NCBI GenBank assembly: GCA_036123135.1
Contig: JAZADZ010000109.1
Span: forward strand, 1 to 6,194
Direction of reading: 5' to 3'
Length of the DNA: 6,194 bases
DNA from: GCA-2716065 sp036123135
GTDB taxonomy: Bacteria; Bacteroidota; Bacteroidia; Flavobacteriales_D; Parvicellaceae
In this document: positions 1 through 5,521 of the stretch, piece after piece
Layout of the letters: each line of letters starts with the position of its first letter
How positions within the stretch are numbered: the stretch's first letter is position 1
Notes under the pieces: model-generated
Told to the model about the DNA's origin: nothing
The model's database searches: none
What the model saw: the letters and a program-made list of their open reading frames with translations, nothing else
Position numbers and translations under genes: made by a program

Positions 1-170
1 CCTGCAGCACCTAGAATATCCTTAGCTAGACCAGCTTTATTGGTCTCATGGCTAACAAGTTTTGCAGCAAGTCGAATAGAGCTCAAAATCTTAGAAAGCT
101 CTCCAGTTGAACCAGGAAAATCATTCTGTGTATCAATGATAAATTCCCCTAACGTTTTGTTTTTTGTCAC
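1..170 (-). CDS. fbp: Class 1 fructose-1,6-bisphosphatase, N-terminal part (runs off the left edge)
   Basis: Reading the minus strand from a GTG at 170-168 gives 56 open codons to the window edge. The product contains TLGEFII, then NDFPGSTGELSKIL, SSIRLAAKLV and NKAGL..DILGAAG. This order is the typical N-terminus of class 1 fructose-1,6-bisphosphatase, the cytosolic Mg-dependent enzyme of gluconeogenesis that hydrolyses fructose 1,6-bisphosphate to fructose 6-phosphate. The N-terminal helices and the allosteric AMP-site region of the family lie here; the catalytic part is outside the window. The start is chosen because VTKNKTLGEF lines up with the usual MxKxKTLGEF beginning and no in-frame ATG, GTG or TTG is visible upstream. 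An AAAGG lies just two bases before it, too close to be a good ribosome site. It is transcribed divergently from the GNAT gene, 63 bp away. Confidence 0.9.
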   Translation of the reverse strand, partial: MTKNKTLGEFIIDTQNDFPGSTGELSKILSSIRLAAKLVSHETNKAGLAKDILGAA

Positions 171-233
171 AACCTTTAATTTGTGGTCAAATATCGAAGA
201 AATTAAGTAAATTATCGAAAAAAAGTAGAAAGA

Positions 234-719
234 ATGAAAGATTTAGTTGTTCGTAAAGCGAAAAAATCAGATATGAAAGAAGTATTGTCAATGATTATTG
301 AATTGGCAAAATTTGAAAAGTCTGAAAACGAGGTACAAACAACTGTAAAGCAACTTCAAAAGGATGGATTTGGAGAGAACAATTATTTTGATGTTCTTAT
401 TGCCGAATATCAAAATAAGGTATGTGGTTATGCTCTATTTTATCGAGGCTACTCAACTTGGAAGGGCACCACACTTTATTTGGAAGATTTAATGGTTCGT
501 GAACCTTTCAGAAATAAAGGAGTTGGTGAGAGATTATTTAAAGAGATTACTAATATTGCAAATAAAAGAAAAGTTAAGCGATTAGATTGGCAAGTGTTGG
601 ATTGGAACCTTAGTGCAATAAGGTTCTACAAAAAACAGCAAGCAACAATTGAGTCCGGTTGGCTAAATGGTAGGCTCTTTCAAAAAGAAATCAACGCATA
701 TAAAAATGAAGGTATTTAA
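234..719 (+). CDS. GNAT-family N-acetyltransferase, diamine/spermidine acetyltransferase-like
   Basis: This 161-residue protein is a single GNAT domain, which transfers acetyl from acetyl-CoA to an amine. The acetyl-CoA pyrophosphate loop is visible as RNKGVG at residues 93-98, preceded by the beta-4 strand LYLEDLMV (81-88). It is followed by the WQVLDWN strand (119-125) and the AIRFYKK helix (128-134). The EDLMV..PFRNKGVG and VLDWN..AIRFY pattern is the one seen in the spermidine/spermine and thialysine acetyltransferase (SAT) branch, so a small polyamine-like or lysine-like substrate is possible; this is inference. The usual FYxxLGA ending is FYKKQQA here. No signal peptide is present, so it is cytosolic. 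Its stop codon lies inside the start of the aspartate kinase gene (14-bp overlap), which suggests co-transcription and translational coupling. The ATG has only a weak purine stretch (AGAAAGA) before it. Confidence 0.88.
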   Translation: MKDLVVRKAKKSDMKEVLSMIIELAKFEKSENEVQTTVKQLQKDGFGENNYFDVLIAEYQNKVCGYALFYRGYSTWKGTTLYLEDLMVREPFRNKGVGERLFKEITNIANKRKVKRLDWQVLDWNLSAIRFYKKQQATIESGWLNGRLFQKEINAYKNEGI

Positions 720-1974
720 GTTCGGAGGTGCATCTGTTAAGGATGCTAAAGCAATTCATAATGCGGTGACAATTACGGATTCTTATGAAGGTCAAATTGT
801 TGTTGTGGTGTCAGCAATTGGAAAAACTACCAATGCATTAGAAAACCTCTGGTCAGCTTTTGTTAATAAAGATAAAAAAACCACCTCTGAAGCGTTTAAA
901 AAAATTGTTGATTTTCATCAAAAATTGATAAATGAGTTGTTTCAAAATCGTTTTGAGGCAACCCATTTATTTGAAAAAACTGTTTCCCAATTATCCGATT
1001 ACATAAACAAGGAATCCAATAATTCTTTAGCTTTTAGTTACGATCAGATTGTTTCTTATGGAGAATTATGGTCAACAATTATTTTTTCAGGATGTCTTGT
1101 TTCAAATGGTTTAAATGCCAAATGGATGGATGCTAGGAAAATAATTAGAACCTCCGATCATTTTCAAGAAGCAAGAGTGAATTGGGCTGTCACTAAGGAG
1201 CTGGTGCAAAGTTCAATTTTAAAGGCATTCAATAATGAACCCTTACTGAGGTGTGTAGTCACTCAAGGATTTATCGGACATACAATTGATGGATATACTA
1301 CTACATTAGGGCGTGAGGGAAGTGATTTTTCAGCTTCAATTTTAGCTTGGGCAACGAATGCAGATGAAGTTTTAATTTGGAAAGATGTGCCAGGGCTTTT
1401 AAATGCAGATCCAAAAGAGTTTGAGAATACTGTTAAGATTGATCAAATTTCTTACAAGGAAGCGATAGAGCTAAGTTATTTTGGAGCATCTGTCATTCAC
1501 CCCAAAACTTTAAAACCATTGCAGAACAGTAATATTCCACTTTTTTTAAAGTCATTTTTAGATCCAGAATCTGAAGGAACTGTTATCGGTTCTGACAATA
1601 GTGCAGATTTTAAACAAGCTTCCTACATCTACAAAAAGAATCAATTACTTATTTCTATTAGCCCTAAGGACTTTTCGTTCATTCTTGAAGATCACATAAG
1701 CGAAATATTTGGAATTTTATCTAAAGCTGGTGTAAAAGTACATCTCATGCAAAATTCAGCTCTAAATTTCTCTATTTGCGCTTCAATGAAAAAAACAATG
1801 CTTGAACCATTAATTAATCGGCTTTCAGAAAAATTCAGAGTAAAGTATAACGAACAAGTTGATTTACTTACCATTAGACACTATAAGAACCATAAATTCC
1901 CCGAAAAATTAAAAGATAAAAAAGTTCTGATTAAGCAAAGAAGTCGATCAACCCTCAGGTATGTTTTATCATAG
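706..1974 (+). CDS. Aspartate kinase (monofunctional, ACT-containing)
   Basis: The 422-residue product phosphorylates L-aspartate to aspartyl-4-phosphate, the first step toward lysine/diaminopimelate, threonine and methionine. Kinase signatures are in order: KFGGASV at 4-10 (phosphate-binding loop with the catalytic-type Lys5), SYGELWS at 117-123, LGREGSDFSA at 201-210, KDVPGLLNADP at 226-236 and SYFGASVIHPKTL at 257-269. From about residue 313 onward the sequence looks like regulatory ACT modules (QLLISISPKDFSF, then ILSKAGVKVHLMQNS), ending in the RHY and QRSRSTLRYV segments typical of Bacteroidota versions. No homoserine dehydrogenase domain is fused. ATG 706 is preferred over an in-frame ATG at 667 because it puts KFGG at residue 5, as in the family; the upstream ATG would add 13 non-conserved residues. 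The gene overlaps the GNAT stop by 14 bp. Lysine or threonine feedback is likely from the ACT region, but the effector cannot be read from sequence. Confidence 0.94.
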   Translation: MKVFKFGGASVKDAKAIHNAVTITDSYEGQIVVVVSAIGKTTNALENLWSAFVNKDKKTTSEAFKKIVDFHQKLINELFQNRFEATHLFEKTVSQLSDYINKESNNSLAFSYDQIVSYGELWSTIIFSGCLVSNGLNAKWMDARKIIRTSDHFQEARVNWAVTKELVQSSILKAFNNEPLLRCVVTQGFIGHTIDGYTTTLGREGSDFSASILAWATNADEVLIWKDVPGLLNADPKEFENTVKIDQISYKEAIELSYFGASVIHPKTLKPLQNSNIPLFLKSFLDPESEGTVIGSDNSADFKQASYIYKKNQLLISISPKDFSFILEDHISEIFGILSKAGVKVHLMQNSALNFSICASMKKTMLEPLINRLSEKFRVKYNEQVDLLTIRHYKNHKFPEKLKDKKVLIKQRSRSTLRYVLS

Positions 1975-1976
1975 TC

Positions 1977-2015
1977 TGATGTTGAATATTGTATATATTT
2001 GGTTTACAATCATCA
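1977..2015. repeat. Inverted repeat bracketing a promoter-like box
   Basis: ATTGTA (1988-1993) and TACAAT (2005-2010) form a perfect 6-bp inverted repeat. It is flanked by a second matching pair, TGATG (1977-1981) and CATCA (2011-2015), offset by a 6-base bulge on the left side. The 11-base centre holds TATATTTG, the predicted -7 element of the lipoprotein gene. It could be an operator or a weak hairpin after the aspartate kinase stop. There is no T-tract directly after it, so it is a poor intrinsic terminator. Confidence 0.35.
1994..2001 (+). promoter_or_regulatory. Candidate Bacteroidota -7 promoter element for the 2028 lipoprotein
   Basis: TATATTTG at 1994-2001 matches the Bacteroidota -7 consensus TAnnTTTG exactly, 26 bases before the chosen ATG. 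No convincing TTG lies at the expected distance for a -33 element, so this is half a promoter on sequence grounds. If it is real, transcription would start near 2005-2008 with a leader of about 20 bases. The alternative is read-through from the aspartate kinase gene, which ends at 1974. Confidence 0.35.
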
Positions 2016-2027
2016 ATACAAATTTTA

Positions 2028-2651
2028 ATGTCTAAGTATTCACTTTTCTTTTTTAGTTTATCAATTTTTCTATTCAGTGCATGTTCAAATTTGAAAAATG
2101 AGGAAATTCCTGAGCCTTCCGTGTCTACAGAAAAGGACACTCTTAAAACCACCAAGGATTGGTCTACCAAAAATCTTCGTGAGTTTTCTCTTGAAGAATA
2201 TGAGCTAAACGTTTCTATTTTTATACCTGAGCTTTATTACACGGATGATGATGATTTACCACGATTTATCCCACCTGAAGTAATTCACAATGATGGTGAG
2301 GCAAGATGGGAGATTAAAGTTCCTGGAGACAAGCGTTGGCACCTGGTAATCGAAGATATGGGAAAACAGCCATTTGGTGTTGAAACAGAACTTGAGCAGC
2401 ACGATTTTCAAAAAGGTATTTTTGATTTCGTATACCACATGAAAACTGAAAATACGCTTTTGTATTCGAAAATCTTAAAGTCTGATAATACAACACTAGA
2501 TGATAAAGAAATTGCCTTGCTTCCAAATTTTCATTTTTATTGTGCAAGAACCATTAATGGAAATAATGTTGTGTTCAGGAGCTACGAAATGGGTGACTTT
2601 AGAAAACCCACAGTGAATAAAATGCTGTCATCTGCGATGAATGCCAATTAG
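2028..2651 (+). CDS. Small lipoprotein of unknown function
   Basis: I do not recognise this 207-residue protein. It has a clear lipoprotein signal: MSKYS, a hydrophobic stretch of about 12 residues, then FSAC with Cys19 as the lipidated residue. After it come NLKNEE and a Ser/Thr/Pro-rich linker (about 25-45). Acidic residues soon after the Cys may act as a surface-export signal of the Bacteroidota kind, but this is only suggestive. The mature part (about 55-195) is soluble and looks beta-rich with aromatic pairs. It has an acidic DDDD at 73-76 followed by LPRFIPPEV, then ARWEIKVPGDKRWHLVIEDMG (about 92-112). One further Cys lies at 172. ATG 2028 is chosen over an upstream TTG (1989) because it starts a proper signal peptide and because the TTG lies upstream of the likely promoter box. 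The stop codon abuts the stop of the convergent solute-binding protein gene. Confidence 0.82.
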   Translation: MSKYSLFFFSLSIFLFSACSNLKNEEIPEPSVSTEKDTLKTTKDWSTKNLREFSLEEYELNVSIFIPELYYTDDDDLPRFIPPEVIHNDGEARWEIKVPGDKRWHLVIEDMGKQPFGVETELEQHDFQKGIFDFVYHMKTENTLLYSKILKSDNTTLDDKEIALLPNFHFYCARTINGNNVVFRSYEMGDFRKPTVNKMLSSAMNAN

Positions 2652-4442
2652 CTATTTAACCTTAGCGTTTTCCGGATTGGCCCATTCTGCCTCAATTTTT
2701 TCAAATTCTTTAGCAGTAAGTGTTTTGATGTACACTTCTGTAAAGTCGAAATAATCAATTGGGTTATAGTAAAAGTTTCGAATTTCTGAGTGGTACAATG
2801 TATAATTGAACTGGTACCACAAAACAATAATAGGAGCATCTTCCATCATTATTTTTTCAGCTTCAGCAAAGTTTTCGAAACGAGCATTTTCATCTTCCAT
2901 TTTTGTTGCAGCAACAAATAAGGAATCAAACCTTGCATTGACGTATCTTGTAGTATTTGGATAAGACGGTTCGTCAAATGAATCAGGAACATTTAGTCCA
3001 TGAAAGAGACTCAAAAAGGACTCAGGGGAAGGATAGTCGGCCACCCATGCAGATCTAAACATTTCAGATTTACCGTATTTGGAGTGTTCGATTTTATCAG
3101 TAAAACTGACCTGCTCAAATTCTATCCATATATTTAAAACAGATTTTAGCTGATTTTGAATTTCTTGGGCAACCATCAAATGGGTGTTTCCGCCAAGGTT
3201 AAGTTCAAGAGTTACTTTAGGAAATCCGTCTCCGTTGGGATATCCAGCTTCGGCGAGTAATTTTCTGGCTTTGATAGGGTCAAATTGATAGCCATTAATT
3301 CTATTGAAATCGTATTTTTTGAACAATAGAACTTGAGGAGTAATTCCTTTAGAACCCAGCGTTCCTTGACCTCTTAGCGTTTCAATTATTCTTTTCTTAT
3401 CAATCGCATAGTTGAAAGCCTTTCTAATTTTGATGTTGTCAAATGGTGGTCTGCTGGAATTGAATTCGTAGTATTGTGTAACTAGTTCAGATTCATGTCT
3501 GACATATGTTTTTGGTGGTCTATTTGTAAAATTGGAAGAATTTTCAGAAAAAACTTCGGCTATTTTAGTTGAAGGCAAACCAAAAATTATTGAAAGGTCT
3601 TTGGATTTAAATAGCTCAAGTTCAGCTACTTTAGATGGAATAAATTGAAAATGAATGGAATCCAAATATGGGAGCTGATTCCCATAACTATCTTTCATGT
3701 AGTAATTTTCATTGTAAACAAGAAATAAATCTGTTAACTCATCTTTAGATTCAGTAAATTTAAAAGGTCCACATCCAATTGTGAGAGAAGTACCATATTT
3801 TTCGTACGCCTCTTTTGAAATCACTGAACTATTTGGTAAAGCAAGGTTGTAAATAAATGAAGAGTGGGGCTCAGTAAGCTTGATTGAAAGTGTCGAGTCG
3901 TTTAGTACAGAAACACCAGAAAGAGTTGCTGTCTCACCATTTTTGTATGAATCTGATCCAGAAATCTTATCTATAAACGTGTTGTAGGAGACCTCAAATT
4001 TGTCAGAACAGAGCAACTCAAAAGAGAATTTAAAATCTTGTGCAGTAACTTTTCTTCCTGTTCCGTTTTCAAAACATGGATCGTCATGGAAATAAACATT
4101 TGTCCTAAGCTCAAATGTATAGGTGGTTTGGTCTTCACTAACGGACCAATCTTTAGCAATGCAAGGCGAAACGGTTAAATCTTTAGGGTTAAAAGCTACT
4201 AATCCATCATGAATGTGCCCAGCAATTTTAGCTGATGTTGCATCCTCAATTTTTCCAGGAAAAATTGAACGAAAGGATTCTTCGTCAGATACCTTAAGAA
4301 TCCCACCATACACTGCGTTGTCCCCAATTGCTGTTCGAGATGAATTGTCAATTTTGGGTTGCTCATTTTGACAACTTAAAAGAAAACAAGCTCCAATAGC
4401 AAAAGAAAATAACAGAGGAGTTTTAAAAATCTTGATGTGCAT
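2652..4442 (-). CDS. ABC transporter solute-binding lipoprotein, family 5 (oligopeptide/dipeptide type)
   Basis: This 596-residue protein is the extracytoplasmic ligand-binding subunit of an ABC importer, of the OppA/DppA-like SBP_bac_5 family. A lipoprotein signal runs from residue 1 to LLSC, with Cys24 lipidated. Family landmarks follow in order: HIHDGLVAFNP..LTVSPCIAKDWSVSEDQTTYTFELR (about 76-113), VYFHDD....RKVTAQDFKFSFELL (117-144), the GCGPFKF turn (223-229), RPPFDNIKIRKAFNYAIDKKRII (331-353), ARKLLAEAGYPNGDGFPKV (392-410) and ADYPSPESFLSLFHG (468-482). Length is normal to slightly long for the family. An insert with CFENGTG (123-129) sits before the RKVTAQD motif. No permease or ATPase gene lies beside it here, so it is either an orphan or works with a transporter encoded elsewhere. 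The ligand is probably a peptide, but the family also binds nickel, heme and sugars. The ATG at 4442 starts the signal peptide. Confidence 0.92.
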   Translation of the reverse strand: MHIKIFKTPLLFSFAIGACFLLSCQNEQPKIDNSSRTAIGDNAVYGGILKVSDEESFRSIFPGKIEDATSAKIAGHIHDGLVAFNPKDLTVSPCIAKDWSVSEDQTTYTFELRTNVYFHDDPCFENGTGRKVTAQDFKFSFELLCSDKFEVSYNTFIDKISGSDSYKNGETATLSGVSVLNDSTLSIKLTEPHSSFIYNLALPNSSVISKEAYEKYGTSLTIGCGPFKFTESKDELTDLFLVYNENYYMKDSYGNQLPYLDSIHFQFIPSKVAELELFKSKDLSIIFGLPSTKIAEVFSENSSNFTNRPPKTYVRHESELVTQYYEFNSSRPPFDNIKIRKAFNYAIDKKRIIETLRGQGTLGSKGITPQVLLFKKYDFNRINGYQFDPIKARKLLAEAGYPNGDGFPKVTLELNLGGNTHLMVAQEIQNQLKSVLNIWIEFEQVSFTDKIEHSKYGKSEMFRSAWVADYPSPESFLSLFHGLNVPDSFDEPSYPNTTRYVNARFDSLFVAATKMEDENARFENFAEAEKIMMEDAPIIVLWYQFNYTLYHSEIRNFYYNPIDYFDFTEVYIKTLTAKEFEKIEAEWANPENAKVK

Positions 4443-4489
4443 TTTTTTGGTACTTTTTGTTAAAATATGTCTTCTTAGGTAACATATTA

Positions 4490-4520
4490 CAAGAATACAC
4501 TTTAATTGGAATTAATCAAA
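4490..4520 (-). promoter_or_regulatory. Predicted promoter of the solute-binding protein gene
   Basis: On the minus strand, TTTG (4520-4517) is followed after 19 bases by TATTCTTG (4497-4490). This fits the Bacteroidota -33 TTTG / -7 TAnnTTTG layout with one mismatch in the -7 box. Transcription would start near 4484-4486, leaving a leader of about 42 bases before the ATG at 4442. A short palindrome, GTAA-CATA-TTAC (4479-4490 on the plus strand), covers the expected start and could be an operator. It is too short to be sure. Confidence 0.5.
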
Positions 4521-4547
4521 AATGTTAAGTAAGAATATCTCATTGTG

Positions 4548-4588
4548 AATCATTTTTTAATTCATAATTTTAAGAAAAAAGGATGATT
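4548..4588. repeat. AT-rich inverted repeat in the divergent intergenic region
   Basis: AATCAT plus a T run (4548-4558) can pair with an A run plus GG plus ATGATT (4575-4588), leaving a two-G bulge and a 16-base AT loop. It lies between two divergent genes, where a terminator would serve neither. It may be a regulatory palindrome, or simply a product of AT-rich composition. The rest of the 217-bp region holds promoter-like boxes for both flanking genes and no supported gene. Confidence 0.3.
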
Positions 4589-4625
4589 TATTATTTTGTT
4601 TTGTTTAAAATTGCACTTATTATTG

Positions 4626-4654
4626 TTGCTTAATATCAGTTCATAATAGCTTTG
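4626..4654 (+). promoter_or_regulatory. Predicted promoter of the 4660 secreted-protein gene
   Basis: TTG (4626-4628), an 18-base spacer and TAGCTTTG (4647-4654) match the Bacteroidota -33/-7 consensus exactly. The -7 box ends only five bases before the ATG at 4660, so the transcript would begin at or within a base or two of the start codon. A weaker alternative upstream is TTTG (4595-4598), 19 bases, TATTATTG (4618-4625). That one would give a leader of roughly 30 bases. Confidence 0.45.
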
Positions 4655-4659
4655 ATAAA

Positions 4660-5463
4660 ATGAAAAGTAAATTTTTAATTCTTTTTCTGGCTCTTACATC
4701 GTTTGCTTTTAGTCAAAACAATGAAACAAGCATCATTCACGAGGGTCATTATCAAGGCAAAAATTTATACGTTCAAAACCCTTTTTCAGGATCTGGTGTT
4801 GGTTTTTGTGTAATTGCCGTATACGTTAACGGAGATGTTACAACCGACCAGGTAAATTCAAGTGCATTTGAAATTGATTTTGGCAATTTAAGCCTTAAGG
4901 TTGGAGACCCTGTAACAGTTAAAATTCAGCACAAGCTAGATTGTCTTCCTAAAGTTTTGAATCCTGAGGTCCTACGTCCTAGAAGTACTTTTGAAACTTT
5001 AAGTATTTCAGTTGGAGACGATCAAGTACTTCGTTGGAATACCACCAATGAGCAGGGTAAACTTACCTTTATTGTTGAACAATACAGATGGAGTAAATGG
5101 GTAAAGGCAGGTGAAATTGATGGTGTTGGCGATGCAGGAGAACAATCTTATGAATTTAAAATATCACCCCACTCAGGTGAAAATAAATATAGAGTCAAAC
5201 AAATTGATTACACTGGAAAGCCAAGAATGTCTCCCACAGCCGACTACACTTCAGACTTGGCTCAGATTGCAATATCAACACCAAAAGTAAAAGACAAATT
5301 AGAATTCACTGGTGAGACATTATATGAAATATATGATACCTATGGAAACCTTGTCAAAAAAGGATATGCTTCCAAAGGAATTGTAGGAGTTACCAACTTA
5401 AAAAGGGGATTGTATTACATTAATTATGATGCCAAGACTGGTGAGGTAGTGAATAAAAAGTAA
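4660..5463 (+). CDS. Secreted protein of unknown function with a probable type IX secretion (T9SS) sorting-like tail
   Basis: This 267-residue protein has a Sec signal peptide: MKSKF, a hydrophobic core and AFSQ, with likely cleavage after Ser18 before Gln19. Residues about 24-110 form a domain I cannot name. It contains HEGHYQGKNLYVQNPF, SGVGFCV and KVGDPVTVKIQHKLDC..KVLNPEVL, with two cysteines (Cys50, Cys95) that could form a disulfide. Residues about 118-192 resemble the fibronectin-III-like module common in exported Bacteroidota proteins (FIVEQYRWSKWVKAGEIDGVG, then YRVKQIDYTGKPRMS). The last 50 residues (YEIYDTYGNLVKKG, then LKRGLYYINYD and a final NKK) resemble a type A T9SS C-terminal sorting domain. 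It is probably secreted or surface-attached. It ends at a strong terminator and reads as a single-gene unit. I have an impression that the family is conserved in Bacteroidota, but I cannot verify this here. Confidence 0.85.
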   Translation: MKSKFLILFLALTSFAFSQNNETSIIHEGHYQGKNLYVQNPFSGSGVGFCVIAVYVNGDVTTDQVNSSAFEIDFGNLSLKVGDPVTVKIQHKLDCLPKVLNPEVLRPRSTFETLSISVGDDQVLRWNTTNEQGKLTFIVEQYRWSKWVKAGEIDGVGDAGEQSYEFKISPHSGENKYRVKQIDYTGKPRMSPTADYTSDLAQIAISTPKVKDKLEFTGETLYEIYDTYGNLVKKGYASKGIVGVTNLKRGLYYINYDAKTGEVVNKK

Positions 5464-5481
5464 TCCTAAATCTTCTTATCC

Positions 5482-5510
5482 ATCCTCCAGCTTAGTGGGG
5501 GATTTTTTTT
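5482..5510 (+). terminator. Intrinsic (rho-independent) terminator
   Basis: ATCCTCCA (5482-5489) pairs with TGGGGGAT (5496-5503) to form an 8-bp stem with one T-G wobble and the 6-base loop GCTTAG. A run of eight T follows (5503-5510, the first also closing the stem). It lies 18 bases after the stop of the secreted-protein gene. It ends 11 bases before the epimerase start codon, so it separates the two genes unless transcription reads through. Confidence 0.85.
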
Positions 5511-5521
5511 GCCTAATTAAC

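Noticed and set aside
667..705. Upstream in-frame ATG that would extend aspartate kinase by 13 residues
   Set aside because: The family starts directly before KFGG; the extension (VGSFKKKSTHIK) is an out-of-frame reading of the conserved GNAT end.
1989..2027. Upstream TTG start for the lipoprotein
   Set aside because: It would put a non-signal-like segment before a complete signal peptide, and it lies upstream of the probable -7 promoter box, so it would not be in the transcript.
1692..2170. Minus-strand open frames opposite the aspartate kinase end and the lipoprotein start
   Set aside because: They are short, lack recognisable motifs, and lie opposite strongly supported genes.
2256..2547. 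Minus-strand open frames opposite the lipoprotein gene
   Set aside because: The compositions are erratic with no family motif, while the opposite strand has a coherent lipoprotein with signal peptide.
3971..4159. Minus-strand open frame in another frame inside the solute-binding protein gene
   Set aside because: It is contained in a clearly conserved family-5 solute-binding protein read in a different frame, and it has no motif of its own.
4583..4633. A 16-codon hydrophobic reading frame on the plus strand (starts MIYYFVLF, ends LIIVA) directly after AAAAAAGG, upstream of the secreted-protein gene
   Set aside because: It is very short, its hydrophobicity follows from the T-rich DNA, and no structure around it suggests a leader-peptide mechanism. 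It also overlaps the right arm of an inverted repeat and a candidate promoter.
5495..5521. Upstream GTG start for the epimerase
   Set aside because: It falls inside the terminator loop and stem, and the added residues come from the T-run; the conserved protein starts at ATG 5522.
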